Position numbers and translations under genes: made by a program. DNA of 64,000 nucleotides from Gallionella sp. (GTDB lineage Bacteria > Pseudomonadota > Gammaproteobacteria > Burkholderiales > Gallionellaceae): assembly GCA_030681375.1 (NCBI GenBank), contig JAUXWM010000058.1:1-64000 (forward strand), in the 5' to 3' direction. This document shows, in pieces, positions 32,084 to 42,006 of the stretch (position 1 is the first letter of the stretch; each line of letters begins with the position of its first letter). The notes under the pieces are model-generated. The model saw only the letters and a list, made by a program, of their open reading frames with translations. It was not told the origin of the DNA and searched no databases.

Positions 32084-34669
32084 ATGTCATTCACAAGCGC
32101 ACTTAAAAATATCTTTCTGCATGAGAGATATGGCCGTGCTGATGCGATTCCGCGTCATTTGATCGAGCAATTCACCAGCACCCCCAGACTGGCCGGTTTG
32201 TTGCCCTACGTTGGCTGGATTCCAACCGAACGGTTGTTTATCCTGGATCAAGGCGGTTTCGGCAAAAAAGAGCAGTTTTCAATTGGCTTTGCCATCGAGA
32301 TTGACCCACAGACCGGTGCAACTGATGAAATGGAGAAAATACTGTCCAGCCTGTTCGATTCGTGCATGGCTAAAACAGGCATCCAGATTTCACTGTACGC
32401 ATCACCAGATATCGCACCTATGTTGAAAAAACAAAAAGACACGGTGCGAGTAAGCGAGCTGGCTGGGATAACGACGCGACGCAATGAATACTACATGGGG
32501 GGTACGTCCAAATCGCTACTAGCCAACAGGGTGTATTGGTTGCGCAATTTCAGGTGCGTCATTTCGATCACGTTGCCACTTTCCCCTTTTGAAGTGGGGG
32601 ATGTAGAGGAGGCGATCAGGACGCGTGAGAGTGTCCGTGCAACACTCAGGTCGGCGAACTTGGATGGGTTCGATTGGACCCCGGATCACCTGCTGGATTT
32701 TGTGGGCGATTTCTTCGATCACGAGCGGGTGTTTTGTCCTGAGAAGCGCAGCGAGTTGTCCTTGAGTTACAACCCCAACCAAATAATCCGCGAACAACTG
32801 TCCAACCGCGAAATTGCATCCTGCGTTAGCGATGAAGGCATCCGGTCTTGCAAGAGTGGCGGCCAAGAAACTGTTATGCAGTTTTTCTCGGTCAGGAACT
32901 ACCCGAAATATAGCCGCCTGAATCACATGAGCAGCGTCATTGGCGACCCATACCAAGCTGCCCTGGCAATGCCATGCCCATTCTCGATCACCATGGGCGC
33001 GGTTGTGCAAGATTACGAATCCGCACGCACTTATGCGCAACTAAAAAGTGCTCGCGCTACACAGAACGCGGCCTCGTACATGGCAAGATTTCAGCCAGAC
33101 CTACAAGATCGTAAGCGCGACTGGGATGCTGTGCTGGGTGCTTTTGATGAAGGCAAGGGGACGCTGCGCATGTACCACCAAATCTGCCTGCTATCGACAA
33201 AAGCTGATGCATCCCGTGCTGAGCACGCGGTTAGATCGGTGTGGCGTGCGAGGGGGTTTGATCTGTCGCGCGACTATTATTTGCAGCATCAGGCATTTGT
33301 CGCATCGCTACCAATGACGCTAGGACAACCATTGCAAGAAGACTTGGTTGCATTCGGGCGTTCTTACACCAAGACGCTCGACAACGCGGTGATGACATCG
33401 CCGTTGATTGCCGAGTGGAAGGGGACCAAGACTCCGCTGATTACCCTGTTCGGGCGGCGTGGGCAACCGATGGGGTTCGACCTGTTTGACAACACGGGTG
33501 GTAACTACAATTTTGCGGTGGCCGCGTTATCCGGGTCTGGCAAATCGGTATTTGTGAATGAAATGGCGTACCGCTATCGTGCAGCCGATGCCAAAGTCTG
33601 GATTATTGACGTAGGCCGCAGTTACAAAAATTTGTGCGAGTTGATGGGCGGCGAATTCATTGAATTTACTGACGAGCGTGACAATACGCTGTGCCTCAAT
33701 CCATTCTCGATGGTCAGGGACATCAATAACGACATGGAAATGTTGCTTCCTCTCCTGGCTGAAATGGCGAGTCCGCGTGAGCCCCTGAACAACTTTTGCT
33801 ATACCGCACTTGCTTCCGCTATCAAGCAGGTATGGGGAGTGAAGGGGAGTGACACCACCATCACGGACATTTACGAGCTGCTACGCATTGGCAAAATTAA
33901 TGAGAGTTCTGATAGCGAAACGGAGTTGATGCACATGGCCGTCGCACTTGAACCCTACACAAAATACGGCGTATATGCGAGCTACTTTGAAGGTCCTGCA
34001 ACGATTGAATTTAACAATGACTTTATCGTGCTTGAGCTTGAGGAACTCAAGAGTAAAAGAGATCTTCAGGCGGTGGTCATGCAGATCATCATGTATCGCA
34101 TCACACAGGAAATGTATCTGGATCGCTCCCGGCGCAAGATCGTGATTATTGACGAGGCGTGGGACTTGATGGGGAGCGGCAGCAGCGGACACTTCATCGA
34201 AGCCGGTTATCGCAGGGCAAGAAAGTACGGCGGTGCATTCGGCACGATCACCCAAAGCGTGGATGACTACTACAAGACGGAAGCAACCAAAGCAACCATC
34301 AATAATGCGGACTGGCTGTTCTTGCTGCGGCAGAAGCCGGAAAACATTGACCGTCTAGGCAAAGAAGGCAAGCTCACCATCGATGAGTGGATGAAACGCC
34401 AGCTTTCCTCTATCACCACCGATCATGGCAATTACTCGGAAATCTTTGTGCATAGCCCGATGGGATCCGGGATTGGTCGCTTACTGCTTGATCCGTTCTC
34501 AATGATGCTGTTCTCCACACGCGCTGAAGATTTCGAGCGGATAAAGACCATGCGCGAGCAAAACAACATGACGACCGAACAGGCTATCGAGGTATTGCTT
34601 AACGAAAGAATCAAAAATGACAGGCGCAAAGGAACGCGCGAGGACAGACGAAAAATGGGACTTTTTTAA
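32084..34669 (+). CDS. traC: Type IV secretion ATPase TraC (VirB4-like)
   Basis: This 861-residue cytoplasmic ATPase powers pilus assembly. It has the N-terminal TraC domain (residues 1-440), Walker A GSGKS near residues 484-488, Walker B VIIDEAWD with Asp690/Glu691, and the downstream TQSVDDYY and RQKPENIDRL motifs. The ATG at 32084 follows the traV stop by one base; an open frame further upstream lies inside traV. Length agrees with F TraC (875). Confidence 0.95.
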   Translation: MSFTSALKNIFLHERYGRADAIPRHLIEQFTSTPRLAGLLPYVGWIPTERLFILDQGGFGKKEQFSIGFAIEIDPQTGATDEMEKILSSLFDSCMAKTGIQISLYASPDIAPMLKKQKDTVRVSELAGITTRRNEYYMGGTSKSLLANRVYWLRNFRCVISITLPLSPFEVGDVEEAIRTRESVRATLRSANLDGFDWTPDHLLDFVGDFFDHERVFCPEKRSELSLSYNPNQIIREQLSNREIASCVSDEGIRSCKSGGQETVMQFFSVRNYPKYSRLNHMSSVIGDPYQAALAMPCPFSITMGAVVQDYESARTYAQLKSARATQNAASYMARFQPDLQDRKRDWDAVLGAFDEGKGTLRMYHQICLLSTKADASRAEHAVRSVWRARGFDLSRDYYLQHQAFVASLPMTLGQPLQEDLVAFGRSYTKTLDNAVMTSPLIAEWKGTKTPLITLFGRRGQPMGFDLFDNTGGNYNFAVAALSGSGKSVFVNEMAYRYRAADAKVWIIDVGRSYKNLCELMGGEFIEFTDERDNTLCLNPFSMVRDINNDMEMLLPLLAEMASPREPLNNFCYTALASAIKQVWGVKGSDTTITDIYELLRIGKINESSDSETELMHMAVALEPYTKYGVYASYFEGPATIEFNNDFIVLELEELKSKRDLQAVVMQIIMYRITQEMYLDRSRRKIVIIDEAWDLMGSGSSGHFIEAGYRRARKYGGAFGTITQSVDDYYKTEATKATINNADWLFLLRQKPENIDRLGKEGKLTIDEWMKRQLSSITTDHGNYSEIFVHSPMGSGIGRLLLDPFSMMLFSTRAEDFERIKTMREQNNMTTEQAIEVLLNERIKNDRRKGTREDRRKMGLF

Positions 34670-34714
34670 CACGAAGATCGAGTCGAAAACTTTATTCACA
34701 TAAGGAAACTAAAA

Positions 34715-34909
34715 ATGGCAAACAACATGAAACGCAAAGTCGTTCGTCGCATCATTGAACGCTGCAAGACCGAAGAAAAGCGGGCAAGGGACATTGCTGG
34801 CGAGCTAAAAAATGCGGGCTACAAGGTATTTACTGCGTCTTTCTGCCTGTGTGAGGACGTGGTGTTTTTTGATACTCATGCAGGCTTGCAGATTCGCATC
34901 ATCGCTTAA
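34715..34909 (+). CDS. Small cytoplasmic protein between traC and trbI (64 residues)
   Basis: AAGGAAACTAAAA precedes the ATG. The N-terminus is strongly basic (MKRKVVRRIIERCKTEEKRA), and the C-terminus carries two Cys and a beta-like stretch (AGLQIRIIA). It has no signal peptide and is not an F Tra protein that I recognise. The spacing of 12 bases to trbI places it in the operon. It may be a small regulator. Confidence 0.6.
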   Translation: MANNMKRKVVRRIIERCKTEEKRARDIAGELKNAGYKVFTASFCLCEDVVFFDTHAGLQIRIIA

Positions 34910-34921
34910 TCGGGAAACAAA

Positions 34922-35284
34922 ATGTCCACTCTCGCTCACCTCACCACTGGCGTTGTCTCGGCAACGGTCACTATCGCAGTCTTGGCCGGATGGCAACATT
35001 TTCACCCCGCGCCCGCAATGGCGAAGGTGGACATTATCGGTATTGTCACTTCGCAACAAAAGAGATTGGCCGCGCAAATGAAGCCCGGCATGGATCAGAC
35101 AGCGCAAACGGAAATCATTGAGTCCGCTTCGCGCTTTGGCAAACAGCTTGATGCCGCGCTTACCCAGGTAGCAGGCGAGTGCAGATGTACTCTCATCAAC
35201 TCGGCTGCGATTATCAAAGATTCACCCGGCACCACCTACGATTACACACAGCGCGTCACTGAGCTGGCCTTGGGCAAGAAGTAA
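34922..35284 (+). CDS. trbI: Type-F transfer protein TrbI
   Basis: The 120-residue protein has one N-terminal membrane segment (about 8-24) and a periplasmic part with VTSQQKRLAAQMKPGMDQ and FGKQLDAALTQV, which fits the TrbI_Ftype family. F TrbI affects pilus extension and retraction. In F it is followed by traW and traU; here traF comes next after 3 bases. Confidence 0.75.
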   Translation: MSTLAHLTTGVVSATVTIAVLAGWQHFHPAPAMAKVDIIGIVTSQQKRLAAQMKPGMDQTAQTEIIESASRFGKQLDAALTQVAGECRCTLINSAAIIKDSPGTTYDYTQRVTELALGKK

Positions 35285-35287
35285 CTC

Positions 35288-36109
35288 ATGCGCCTGGCTA
35301 TCCCAACTTTGCTTATTTTGATGGCCGCGTTAGTGCCGACCTCATTGTTCGCGCTGGAAGGACGAGATTATCCATCAGGCATGGAATATTCATCTGCATG
35401 GGCGTGTCATGGTCAGGAAAAGTTTAACTGGTACTGTGAAGAAGCAGCACGGCCAGTCAAGAAACCCAAAGAAATCAGCACACCTGAAGAATCGGTAAAG
35501 ACCAAAGAAGAGCTCGCTGTCGAAGAGCTGGAGAAAATACGCAAAGACCTTGATGCCAAGCGCGCGCTGGCCGTGGTGCATCCCACCGCAGAAAACATCA
35601 AATCGTACATGGCCGCGCAGAAGGTTGAAATCGACCGTGCCAGCTATTTTGCGGATATATGGCGGCGTGTCCTGTGGCAAAACGCCGAGCTGAACTTTGA
35701 ACTTAAAAATCCAATGAATAACTCCGCCATCAAGGTGGCAACGCGAGACCGGGATGCCAGGCAAAACAACACGATGGCCGACCTTGCCAAAGAGTGGGGG
35801 ATATTCTTCTTCTTTCGGGGTGATTGCCCCTATTGCAAGCACATGGTGCCGACCTTGCAATGGATTACCCGCCAATACGATATGACAATTTTACCGATCA
35901 GTTTGGATGGATCAACGATTGACGGGTTGCCTCCCTCGGTTAAAGACAACGGTCTATCCGCAAAGCTGGGGGTAGATGCCGTGCCGCTGTTTGTGCTCGG
36001 TAATGTCAAAACACACAAAATGGTCATTCTGGGTTCGGGCGTGTTGTCGTTGCAGGACTTCGTTGAGCGGATTTATGTGTTGACTCAAACCAAACCCGGC
36101 GATCTCTAA
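35288..36109 (+). CDS. traF: Thioredoxin-fold pilus assembly protein TraF
   Basis: The 273-residue protein has a signal peptide (about 1-22), a conserved N-terminal WACHGQEKFNWYCE, a helical middle, and a C-terminal thioredoxin fold with Cys180-Pro-Tyr-Cys183 (RGDCPYCKHMVPTLQWI) and DAVPLFVL. F TraF lacks the active CXXC, whereas several homologues keep it, as here. It acts with TraH in pilus assembly in the periplasm. The second thiol enzyme of the cluster is dsbC. Confidence 0.9.
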   Translation: MRLAIPTLLILMAALVPTSLFALEGRDYPSGMEYSSAWACHGQEKFNWYCEEAARPVKKPKEISTPEESVKTKEELAVEELEKIRKDLDAKRALAVVHPTAENIKSYMAAQKVEIDRASYFADIWRRVLWQNAELNFELKNPMNNSAIKVATRDRDARQNNTMADLAKEWGIFFFFRGDCPYCKHMVPTLQWITRQYDMTILPISLDGSTIDGLPPSVKDNGLSAKLGVDAVPLFVLGNVKTHKMVILGSGVLSLQDFVERIYVLTQTKPGDL

Positions 36110-36121
36110 AAGGATTTCATC

Positions 36122-37540
36122 ATGCGCTACAACAAGTTGCTTATTTCTGTGCTTGCTGCTACCTGTCTCATTTCTGCGCCTGTCAACGCTAACGTCGGAA
36201 CAGGAATGCAGAGTTGGTTCGATAGTATGGGTGGGTACTCAAATGCCACACCGCCGTCGTCTTACAAGGGGCAGACGATGAACGGATACTCGGCGGGCGG
36301 CTTTTACGCCAGATCACCCGTCAAGAGCTACCAGCTAGTGCAGATGACACCGCCATCGCTGAATATCGGCTGCGGTGGGATTGACCTGACAGCAGGTTCG
36401 TTTTCGTTTATCAACAAAGCTGCGATTACAGCACTGTTCCAGAACATCGGCACTTCAATCAGCTACGCATTCCTGCTGGCCATCAAGTCGTCCATGCCTG
36501 AAATGGCAAGTCTGTTCGAGTATTTGCAGGATGTTGCCAACAAGGTCAACGGAATGAATGTCAACTCCTGCAAGATGGCGGAAGGTATCCCCGCGCTATT
36601 TGGTTCTGATCTATCCAAAAGTTCATCGGATATGTTTGGTCATGTGGCGGGAGCTGTTTCAAATATGCTGCCGGATTCATACGATGCATGGAAGACCTCA
36701 CGAGATAGCGCAGCAGCAAAGCGACTCGCGGAGGATGCGGCCATTGCACTAGACCCTTCCAAAAAAGATCAATACAGACCCGGTAATGTGGTTTGGATGG
36801 CCTTGAGCAAAAGCACCGGATTGGATAATCAAGACAAACTTTTTATTATGAGCATGACGGGCACGATCATTATTGACCCGCCAAATCCAGCAGTAAACGC
36901 CGCGAATGGTGGTACAAGCGCAAGCTGGCATTACGTTGATCCGACGGGGGTGGAGTTAAACGACTTTATCGGTTACAACGATGGCGTAACCTCGCCAATC
37001 AACCTGTTCACTTGCGACACAGCGGTGGATTGCCTTCATCCTACCGTTGGTAGTATCGCGGTCACGCCGTTTATCAATCGAATTGCGACCAAGCTGGACA
37101 ATTTGAGGAATAACGTGATTAGTCGCGGTCCGCAAACGATCAGCGATTTTAAGCTGGTCGATGCCTCCGCGATCCCAGTCTGGAAAATGATCTCCACCAG
37201 CGCGTCCGTCAATCCCGGATTTATTGATGCGTACAAAAGACTGATTGCTGTGGACGTTGCCTATGCCTATATCAATAACATCCTCAAAACGGCAGCGCAA
37301 ATCATGGCTAATTCACAGAACGGCTCTGCACCCAAAGACGCGCAAGACGCACTGCAAAAACTGAATGATAGGCTCACACTACTGAACGGCAATCTTCAAG
37401 CATCACGTCTTGCGGAATACGCAAAGGTGCAACAGGAAGCGCAACTGGAAAGGCAAATACAGCTCATGCACCAGGCAATGGTTGCCGGTATTCCTGCACA
37501 AGCCTTTACTTCGATGACCGTGTTTGGGAATGAACGTTAA
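36122..37540 (+). CDS. traH: Pilus assembly protein TraH
   Basis: The 472-residue protein has a signal peptide (ending VNANVG, about residue 23), the TraH signature GGFYARSPVKSYQLVQM and a CGGIDLTAGSFSFINK segment, and a C-terminal coiled coil (about 410-460). It is an outer-membrane-associated component of the F pilus machinery. GGATTTCATC precedes the start, and its stop shares a base with the traG ATG. Confidence 0.95.
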   Translation: MRYNKLLISVLAATCLISAPVNANVGTGMQSWFDSMGGYSNATPPSSYKGQTMNGYSAGGFYARSPVKSYQLVQMTPPSLNIGCGGIDLTAGSFSFINKAAITALFQNIGTSISYAFLLAIKSSMPEMASLFEYLQDVANKVNGMNVNSCKMAEGIPALFGSDLSKSSSDMFGHVAGAVSNMLPDSYDAWKTSRDSAAAKRLAEDAAIALDPSKKDQYRPGNVVWMALSKSTGLDNQDKLFIMSMTGTIIIDPPNPAVNAANGGTSASWHYVDPTGVELNDFIGYNDGVTSPINLFTCDTAVDCLHPTVGSIAVTPFINRIATKLDNLRNNVISRGPQTISDFKLVDASAIPVWKMISTSASVNPGFIDAYKRLIAVDVAYAYINNILKTAAQIMANSQNGSAPKDAQDALQKLNDRLTLLNGNLQASRLAEYAKVQQEAQLERQIQLMHQAMVAGIPAQAFTSMTVFGNER

Positions 37541-40500
37541 TGTTTACGTTTGAGATATTTTCCTACTGGAATGTCAGGGAGCTACAGCTGGTGTTCAACG
37601 CAGTGGCTGCAATTGTGGGTAGCAGCGATTATCTTGGCCTCATGCGCACCATTGCTTTGGTGGGGCTGCTTTCAATGGCAATGGCCGTGCTTGCAGGATT
37701 CAGTCAGCTACCCGACTTTGGGCGGTGGGTCATAATGCTGGCCGTATTCAATGGAATGCTGCTCGTCCCTAAAGTCAGCGTGGTGATAACCGACCGAACC
37801 GGGAACCAGCCCTCCGTTACTGTGGCCAACGTGCCCATTGGCCTTGCCTCTTTTGCACACTCGGTTAGTCATGTCGGGGATTGGTTAACCCGAACGTTTG
37901 AGACAACCTTTTCACTACCAGCCGACATCCAGTTCCGCAGCAACGGCACACTGTGGGGGCATCGCGTTCAGCAAGAAATACTGCACACCAAGTTCGATAA
38001 TTCGATTTTGACCAGCAACCTCATGGAGTTTTATCGGGAATGCGTGGTGCCAGAATATGCTACAGGCTACATCGTCGCCTCAGACATGGCAAAAACGAAC
38101 GACATCTGGACTTATCTCAACGGCAGAACCAATCCGGGTAGGCTCGTCACAATTCGCGCTGTTCCAGGTTCAACAACGGTTGCAGGAACGTATGGCTGCG
38201 ATGGCGCATACGGATTTTTGACCACGCAAATCCTCGCGGTCAATACGCAGCAAATGAATACGCTGGGCAATCGGCTTTATCCAGGATTACCAACCGCTGC
38301 CGCCAATGCTGCCGTGCAAAGCGCGATTCAGACCAGCACCAACTACATGCTGGGGATCTCTAAAACCGCAATGGATACGGTGAAACAAACAGCCATGAGC
38401 AATTTTATGATTGATGCCCAGTACCTGCTGCCAGCACAGATCGGCGATGCGGCAGGTGCGGCGGCAAACCTGGCTCAGGCGCAAGCCATACGCTCAACCT
38501 CCGACAGTTACAAAATGATGTCCAAGCTATCGGAAAGCACCATGCCTAAGGTCAAGAACATCGTGGAGATTGTGCAGTATTCGGTTTTTCCGATCATCAT
38601 GTTGCTGGTATTGCTGGCGGGGCATAAAGGTGGGTTGGTATTGAAGGGCTATGTAATGAGCCTTGTGTGGGTGCAATTGTGGCCACCGCTTTATGCTGTC
38701 ATGCACCTTGTGATGACAATGCACGCGCAAGACCTAGCGGCAATGACCAGCGGGCTTGGTTTGTCCATGTCGCAATACAGCATGGTGAACAACGCTTACA
38801 TTAGCGATGAGGCCATCGCCGGCATGATCGCCGCCACGGCGATACCCGCCATCGCAGCAGCAATCGTAAAGGGCGGGGATGTAGGCGCACAGGCAATTGC
38901 GGGGATGACTACGCCAGCGCGTGAAGCCGAGAGAATTGCCTCTGGCATGTCGGCAGGGAATACGCAGATGGGTAATGCCTCTCTGGGTAATCAGTCAGCC
39001 GATAATTTAAGCATGATGCAATACAGTGCAAGTCCAACGATCCGTCAAGGTGGATTTAGCTCTACTGGCGCGGACAATGTAGGTAACTTCTACGGTATGG
39101 AAAATGGCAAAGCAACCCATCTGGTTAACAATACCGCCGCATTTCAAAATATCGGGGCTAAGGTTGGTCTGAGCGGGAGAACATCTGGTTCGCTTCAAAC
39201 AGCTTCAGAAAATTCGGAAAGAGCCGCACTTGCCGACACGACAACAGCCTCCAACAGCATGACCGCAGCCCGTAGTGCCACTTCTTCTTTTGAAAGAGGT
39301 CACGGGAAAAGCACCAATGCCTCAACCGGTGACACATTAACAGGTGCGGCGCAGTTTATGACCTCGTTTGGACAGGAACAGGCATTGACAGATAAGTTTG
39401 CCAAGGAGCATGGCTTAAACCAAACGCAGATGGCACAAGTATCGGCCTTCGCCAGAGCAGAGGCATCGGGTGGGTTGAATACTCCATTTGGCGGCGCAAC
39501 CGTATCGGGCGGTGTCGAAACCAAAGGAACAAGTAGTTCGGCAACATCACAAACACAAAAATTAGCCCACGAGTTGGCAAATAAGAAGGACTACAAAGAG
39601 GCGGTCACCAAGACCAACACCGCAGCGCATAGCTCAAGTTTTACACAGGGTGACGAGTCAACCGTGAGGGCAGCGACAGGGGTTAGAAGCAGTCTTGATA
39701 ACAGTTTGTCGAATGTGCAATCTGCCCAAGCCAGCCATGAAAAAGCAGTTGCCTTCAAAGAGGCCGCGATCCGCACCAAAGAAATGGGGGCGAGCTACGA
39801 TACAAATCACATGAACGAGTTCATGGATTGGATTAGAGGACAAAACAATCCGACATCCGGGAAAACTTTCACAGCCAACGATGTTGAAGCGATGTCTCGT
39901 TATGCTCCAGAAAGCTTGAGCCAGTACGCTCAAAAATTCTCGGATGAAAAGTTAGTCCCAGAGATCGAAAAAACCATGCCAGCACCAACCAACGGGGTAG
40001 CAGCCCAGCACGAACAAAACCAAGCCACTGTGCCTGGCACTCAAGCAGTTTCAGCTTTTGATGCGAAAAATAACAAGGAAGTAGGGAGGCTGCAAGCAAC
40101 TGCTGGCGTTGCCCCCGGCACTGCGCCAGCCAACAATGTGACAGGTCAAGTGCAGGCAATGACAGGGCAAGCCACTGCCGCAATCGGCGCCGGCAAAGGG
40201 AATGTTAAGGAAGAAGGGGAGCCGATCAAGACCAGCGCAGAAAATTCCACCGACCCAACCAAGGGAAGCAATCTTGGGCGAGCTGCCGCGAATGCATTGC
40301 CGGTCGCGCTTGGGTCAGACGCAACTAAACTTGCGGATAGGGCAGGGCTGATTCCAGATGACGCTGGTGTAGCGAAGCCAGTTGCGGATCAGAATACAGG
40401 AACGCTCACTGAGAACATCGTGGGAACTGCGGTTGCGGTTGGGTTGACGGTTGGGGGTGGGGCTGGCGGCAAACTTCTTGGTAATGTCGGTGGAAAAATT

Positions 40501-40953
40501 CTAGGCAGGGAAGCAGGAGATGTTGCACAGGCAACCGCGCTGAAAGTTGCCGCCAAAACGGAAGAGCGCGTAGCATCTCAGGCAACCAAGGCCGAAGGCG
40601 GTGTGCTCAAAGCCGAAACAGCGGCAGCACCTGAAGCAACAGCCGTATCCAAAGTAGCAGCCGATAAAGCCAAAGAAAATATCGAAAGGAGCGCTGCGCG
40701 CAAAGGAGCTGAGGCCGATGTTGGAACTGCCAGTACCGTACAAGGGGTTGGCATGATAAGTGGCGCAATAGCCGGTGGCGGAATAGCCAAAGGGTTATCA
40801 GGTGAAGAAGGTGTGGCGCACAACCCAGCCGTTCAGCCTGTGCTTCAAGCGGTAGAAAATACCAACAACGCTACGCTTGAAGCTGTATCTGATGTGGCAA
40901 ACAAAGCTAACAACCTTGGCAACAAGATTGCGGACACGATAAACAAGAAATAA
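37540..40953 (+). CDS. traG: Conjugal transfer protein TraG (mating-pair stabilisation)
   Basis: The 1137-residue inner-membrane protein has the TraG N-terminal domain with membrane segments near residues 36-55, 60-78, 345-370, 375-405 and 425-445. A long, mostly hydrophilic, low-complexity periplasmic or cytoplasmic C-terminal region (450-1137) is rich in Ala/Ser/Thr/Asn. It is about 200 residues longer than F TraG (938), mainly in that tail. TraG functions in pilus assembly through its N-terminus and mating-pair stabilisation; in F its C-terminus takes part in entry exclusion with TraS. It is the last transfer gene of the operon. Confidence 0.92.
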   Translation: MFTFEIFSYWNVRELQLVFNAVAAIVGSSDYLGLMRTIALVGLLSMAMAVLAGFSQLPDFGRWVIMLAVFNGMLLVPKVSVVITDRTGNQPSVTVANVPIGLASFAHSVSHVGDWLTRTFETTFSLPADIQFRSNGTLWGHRVQQEILHTKFDNSILTSNLMEFYRECVVPEYATGYIVASDMAKTNDIWTYLNGRTNPGRLVTIRAVPGSTTVAGTYGCDGAYGFLTTQILAVNTQQMNTLGNRLYPGLPTAAANAAVQSAIQTSTNYMLGISKTAMDTVKQTAMSNFMIDAQYLLPAQIGDAAGAAANLAQAQAIRSTSDSYKMMSKLSESTMPKVKNIVEIVQYSVFPIIMLLVLLAGHKGGLVLKGYVMSLVWVQLWPPLYAVMHLVMTMHAQDLAAMTSGLGLSMSQYSMVNNAYISDEAIAGMIAATAIPAIAAAIVKGGDVGAQAIAGMTTPAREAERIASGMSAGNTQMGNASLGNQSADNLSMMQYSASPTIRQGGFSSTGADNVGNFYGMENGKATHLVNNTAAFQNIGAKVGLSGRTSGSLQTASENSERAALADTTTASNSMTAARSATSSFERGHGKSTNASTGDTLTGAAQFMTSFGQEQALTDKFAKEHGLNQTQMAQVSAFARAEASGGLNTPFGGATVSGGVETKGTSSSATSQTQKLAHELANKKDYKEAVTKTNTAAHSSSFTQGDESTVRAATGVRSSLDNSLSNVQSAQASHEKAVAFKEAAIRTKEMGASYDTNHMNEFMDWIRGQNNPTSGKTFTANDVEAMSRYAPESLSQYAQKFSDEKLVPEIEKTMPAPTNGVAAQHEQNQATVPGTQAVSAFDAKNNKEVGRLQATAGVAPGTAPANNVTGQVQAMTGQATAAIGAGKGNVKEEGEPIKTSAENSTDPTKGSNLGRAAANALPVALGSDATKLADRAGLIPDDAGVAKPVADQNTGTLTENIVGTAVAVGLTVGGGAGGKLLGNVGGKILGREAGDVAQATALKVAAKTEERVASQATKAEGGVLKAETAAAPEATAVSKVAADKAKENIERSAARKGAEADVGTASTVQGVGMISGAIAGGGIAKGLSGEEGVAHNPAVQPVLQAVENTNNATLEAVSDVANKANNLGNKIADTINKK

Positions 40954-40983
40954 AAAAGGGCGGTAGGGCGTCATTTGCCGCCC
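40952..40983 (-). terminator. Terminator between the convergent traG and membrane-protein genes
   Basis: On the minus strand GGGCGG and CCGCCC pair around a 14-base loop and are followed by six T residues. The run of A residues on the plus strand overlaps the traG stop region, so it mainly serves the leftward vapBC and membrane-protein transcript but could act in both directions. Confidence 0.75.
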
Positions 40984-40991
40984 CAAACCAT

Positions 40992-41582
40992 TCATCTTGG
41001 GTATTGCCAGCGATGACCGATGCCGCTTCGCCTAAACGCTCTTGTCATTTTATCTTCGCGTTCTCTTGACTCATCCAGTTCACGGTACACTTGCCGCCAA
41101 TCATCAGCGGTGAGGTTTTTTGACATTTCTGCCGACCTTCTGGTCGCCCTCATTGCGCTAGGGGATGTCCAAAGCAAAAACCACATGGTTAAAATTACAA
41201 TGATCAGCATCCACACAAAAGACACCATCGCACCTAATGCGAAAAAGAACAGAAAACTCAATCCAAGCTTGATAGCGCCATCTTCGATTACGAGTTTCCA
41301 CCCAGCCATCAAGTCATAGAAATACTGTTTAACCGGGCTGTCCATGTAAACAACTGTTGCGTAGTGATGTTTGTCTGGCACGATCACATCACGGTATTTC
41401 GGAAGGCCAAACCAGCCTGTTTCGCCAGATCCGTCTTGCGCCGCAAAGCTATTAGTCTGCATTGCGTCAGCGCCCTTCTGCAATCCAAAAGCTTTGCGAT
41501 ATAACCCAACCGCGCCTTTGCCAATGTAGTAAATAATCGTGCCAGCACCAATAGCGAACACCAATAAAATCAAGATTTCCAT
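40992..41582 (-). CDS. Inner-membrane protein convergent to traG; possible entry-exclusion protein
   Basis: The 196-residue protein has an N-terminal membrane segment (about 3-22) and two more (about 105-122 and 124-140), with a soluble stretch between and a basic C-terminus. No family is recognised. Entry-exclusion proteins (TraS, Eex) are small inner-membrane proteins encoded next to traG and specific for its C-terminus, so the position makes this a candidate. The claim rests on position and topology only. Confidence 0.55.
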   Translation of the reverse strand: MEILILLVFAIGAGTIIYYIGKGAVGLYRKAFGLQKGADAMQTNSFAAQDGSGETGWFGLPKYRDVIVPDKHHYATVVYMDSPVKQYFYDLMAGWKLVIEDGAIKLGLSFLFFFALGAMVSFVWMLIIVILTMWFLLWTSPSAMRATRRSAEMSKNLTADDWRQVYRELDESREREDKMTRAFRRSGIGHRWQYPR

Positions 41583-41610
41583 TTTTTATCTCCTTTGTGC
41601 CAATAGCAAT

Positions 41611-42006
41611 TTAGTCGATTAACTTCATCCCGCAATTCTTGACAGCACCTTGGTCAAATGTCGCTGTATAGCCACATCCAGCATCGCTGGCAGAACGCTC
41701 AATCAAGCAGTCCGAAAAATCAGCGTTATTAGCCTTGAATAGTCGCAAAGCTCTCCAAACAATGTCGGCATTCGCAACGATAATTTCTTTGGTGCGCAAC
41801 AACGTTTCCAGCACAACACAAATCTCAGCCTTGGATGATGAGTAGCATCCCATCAACACCCAGACCAGTTCCACCACCGAAACAAGGCTAAGGTAGCCCG
41901 GATCATCCGCAGATAACGAGTCAATCAGTCGCGTTGCTTTGGGCGACTGCACCGGGTCGTCCTGAGCAATATAGCGAACGAGAACATTGGTATCCAAACC
42001 GATCAT
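41611..42006 (-). CDS. vapC: VapC-type PIN-domain toxin
   Basis: The 131-residue ribonuclease has the PIN acidic residues in GLDTNVLVRYI (Asp5), in VVELVWVL (Glu about 47) and in ADFSDCLI, all in the right order. VapC toxins cleave tRNA or rRNA. It is coupled to vapB by an ATGA overlap. On integrative elements such pairs help keep the element in the population. Confidence 0.92.
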   Translation of the reverse strand: MIGLDTNVLVRYIAQDDPVQSPKATRLIDSLSADDPGYLSLVSVVELVWVLMGCYSSSKAEICVVLETLLRTKEIIVANADIVWRALRLFKANNADFSDCLIERSASDAGCGYTATFDQGAVKNCGMKLID

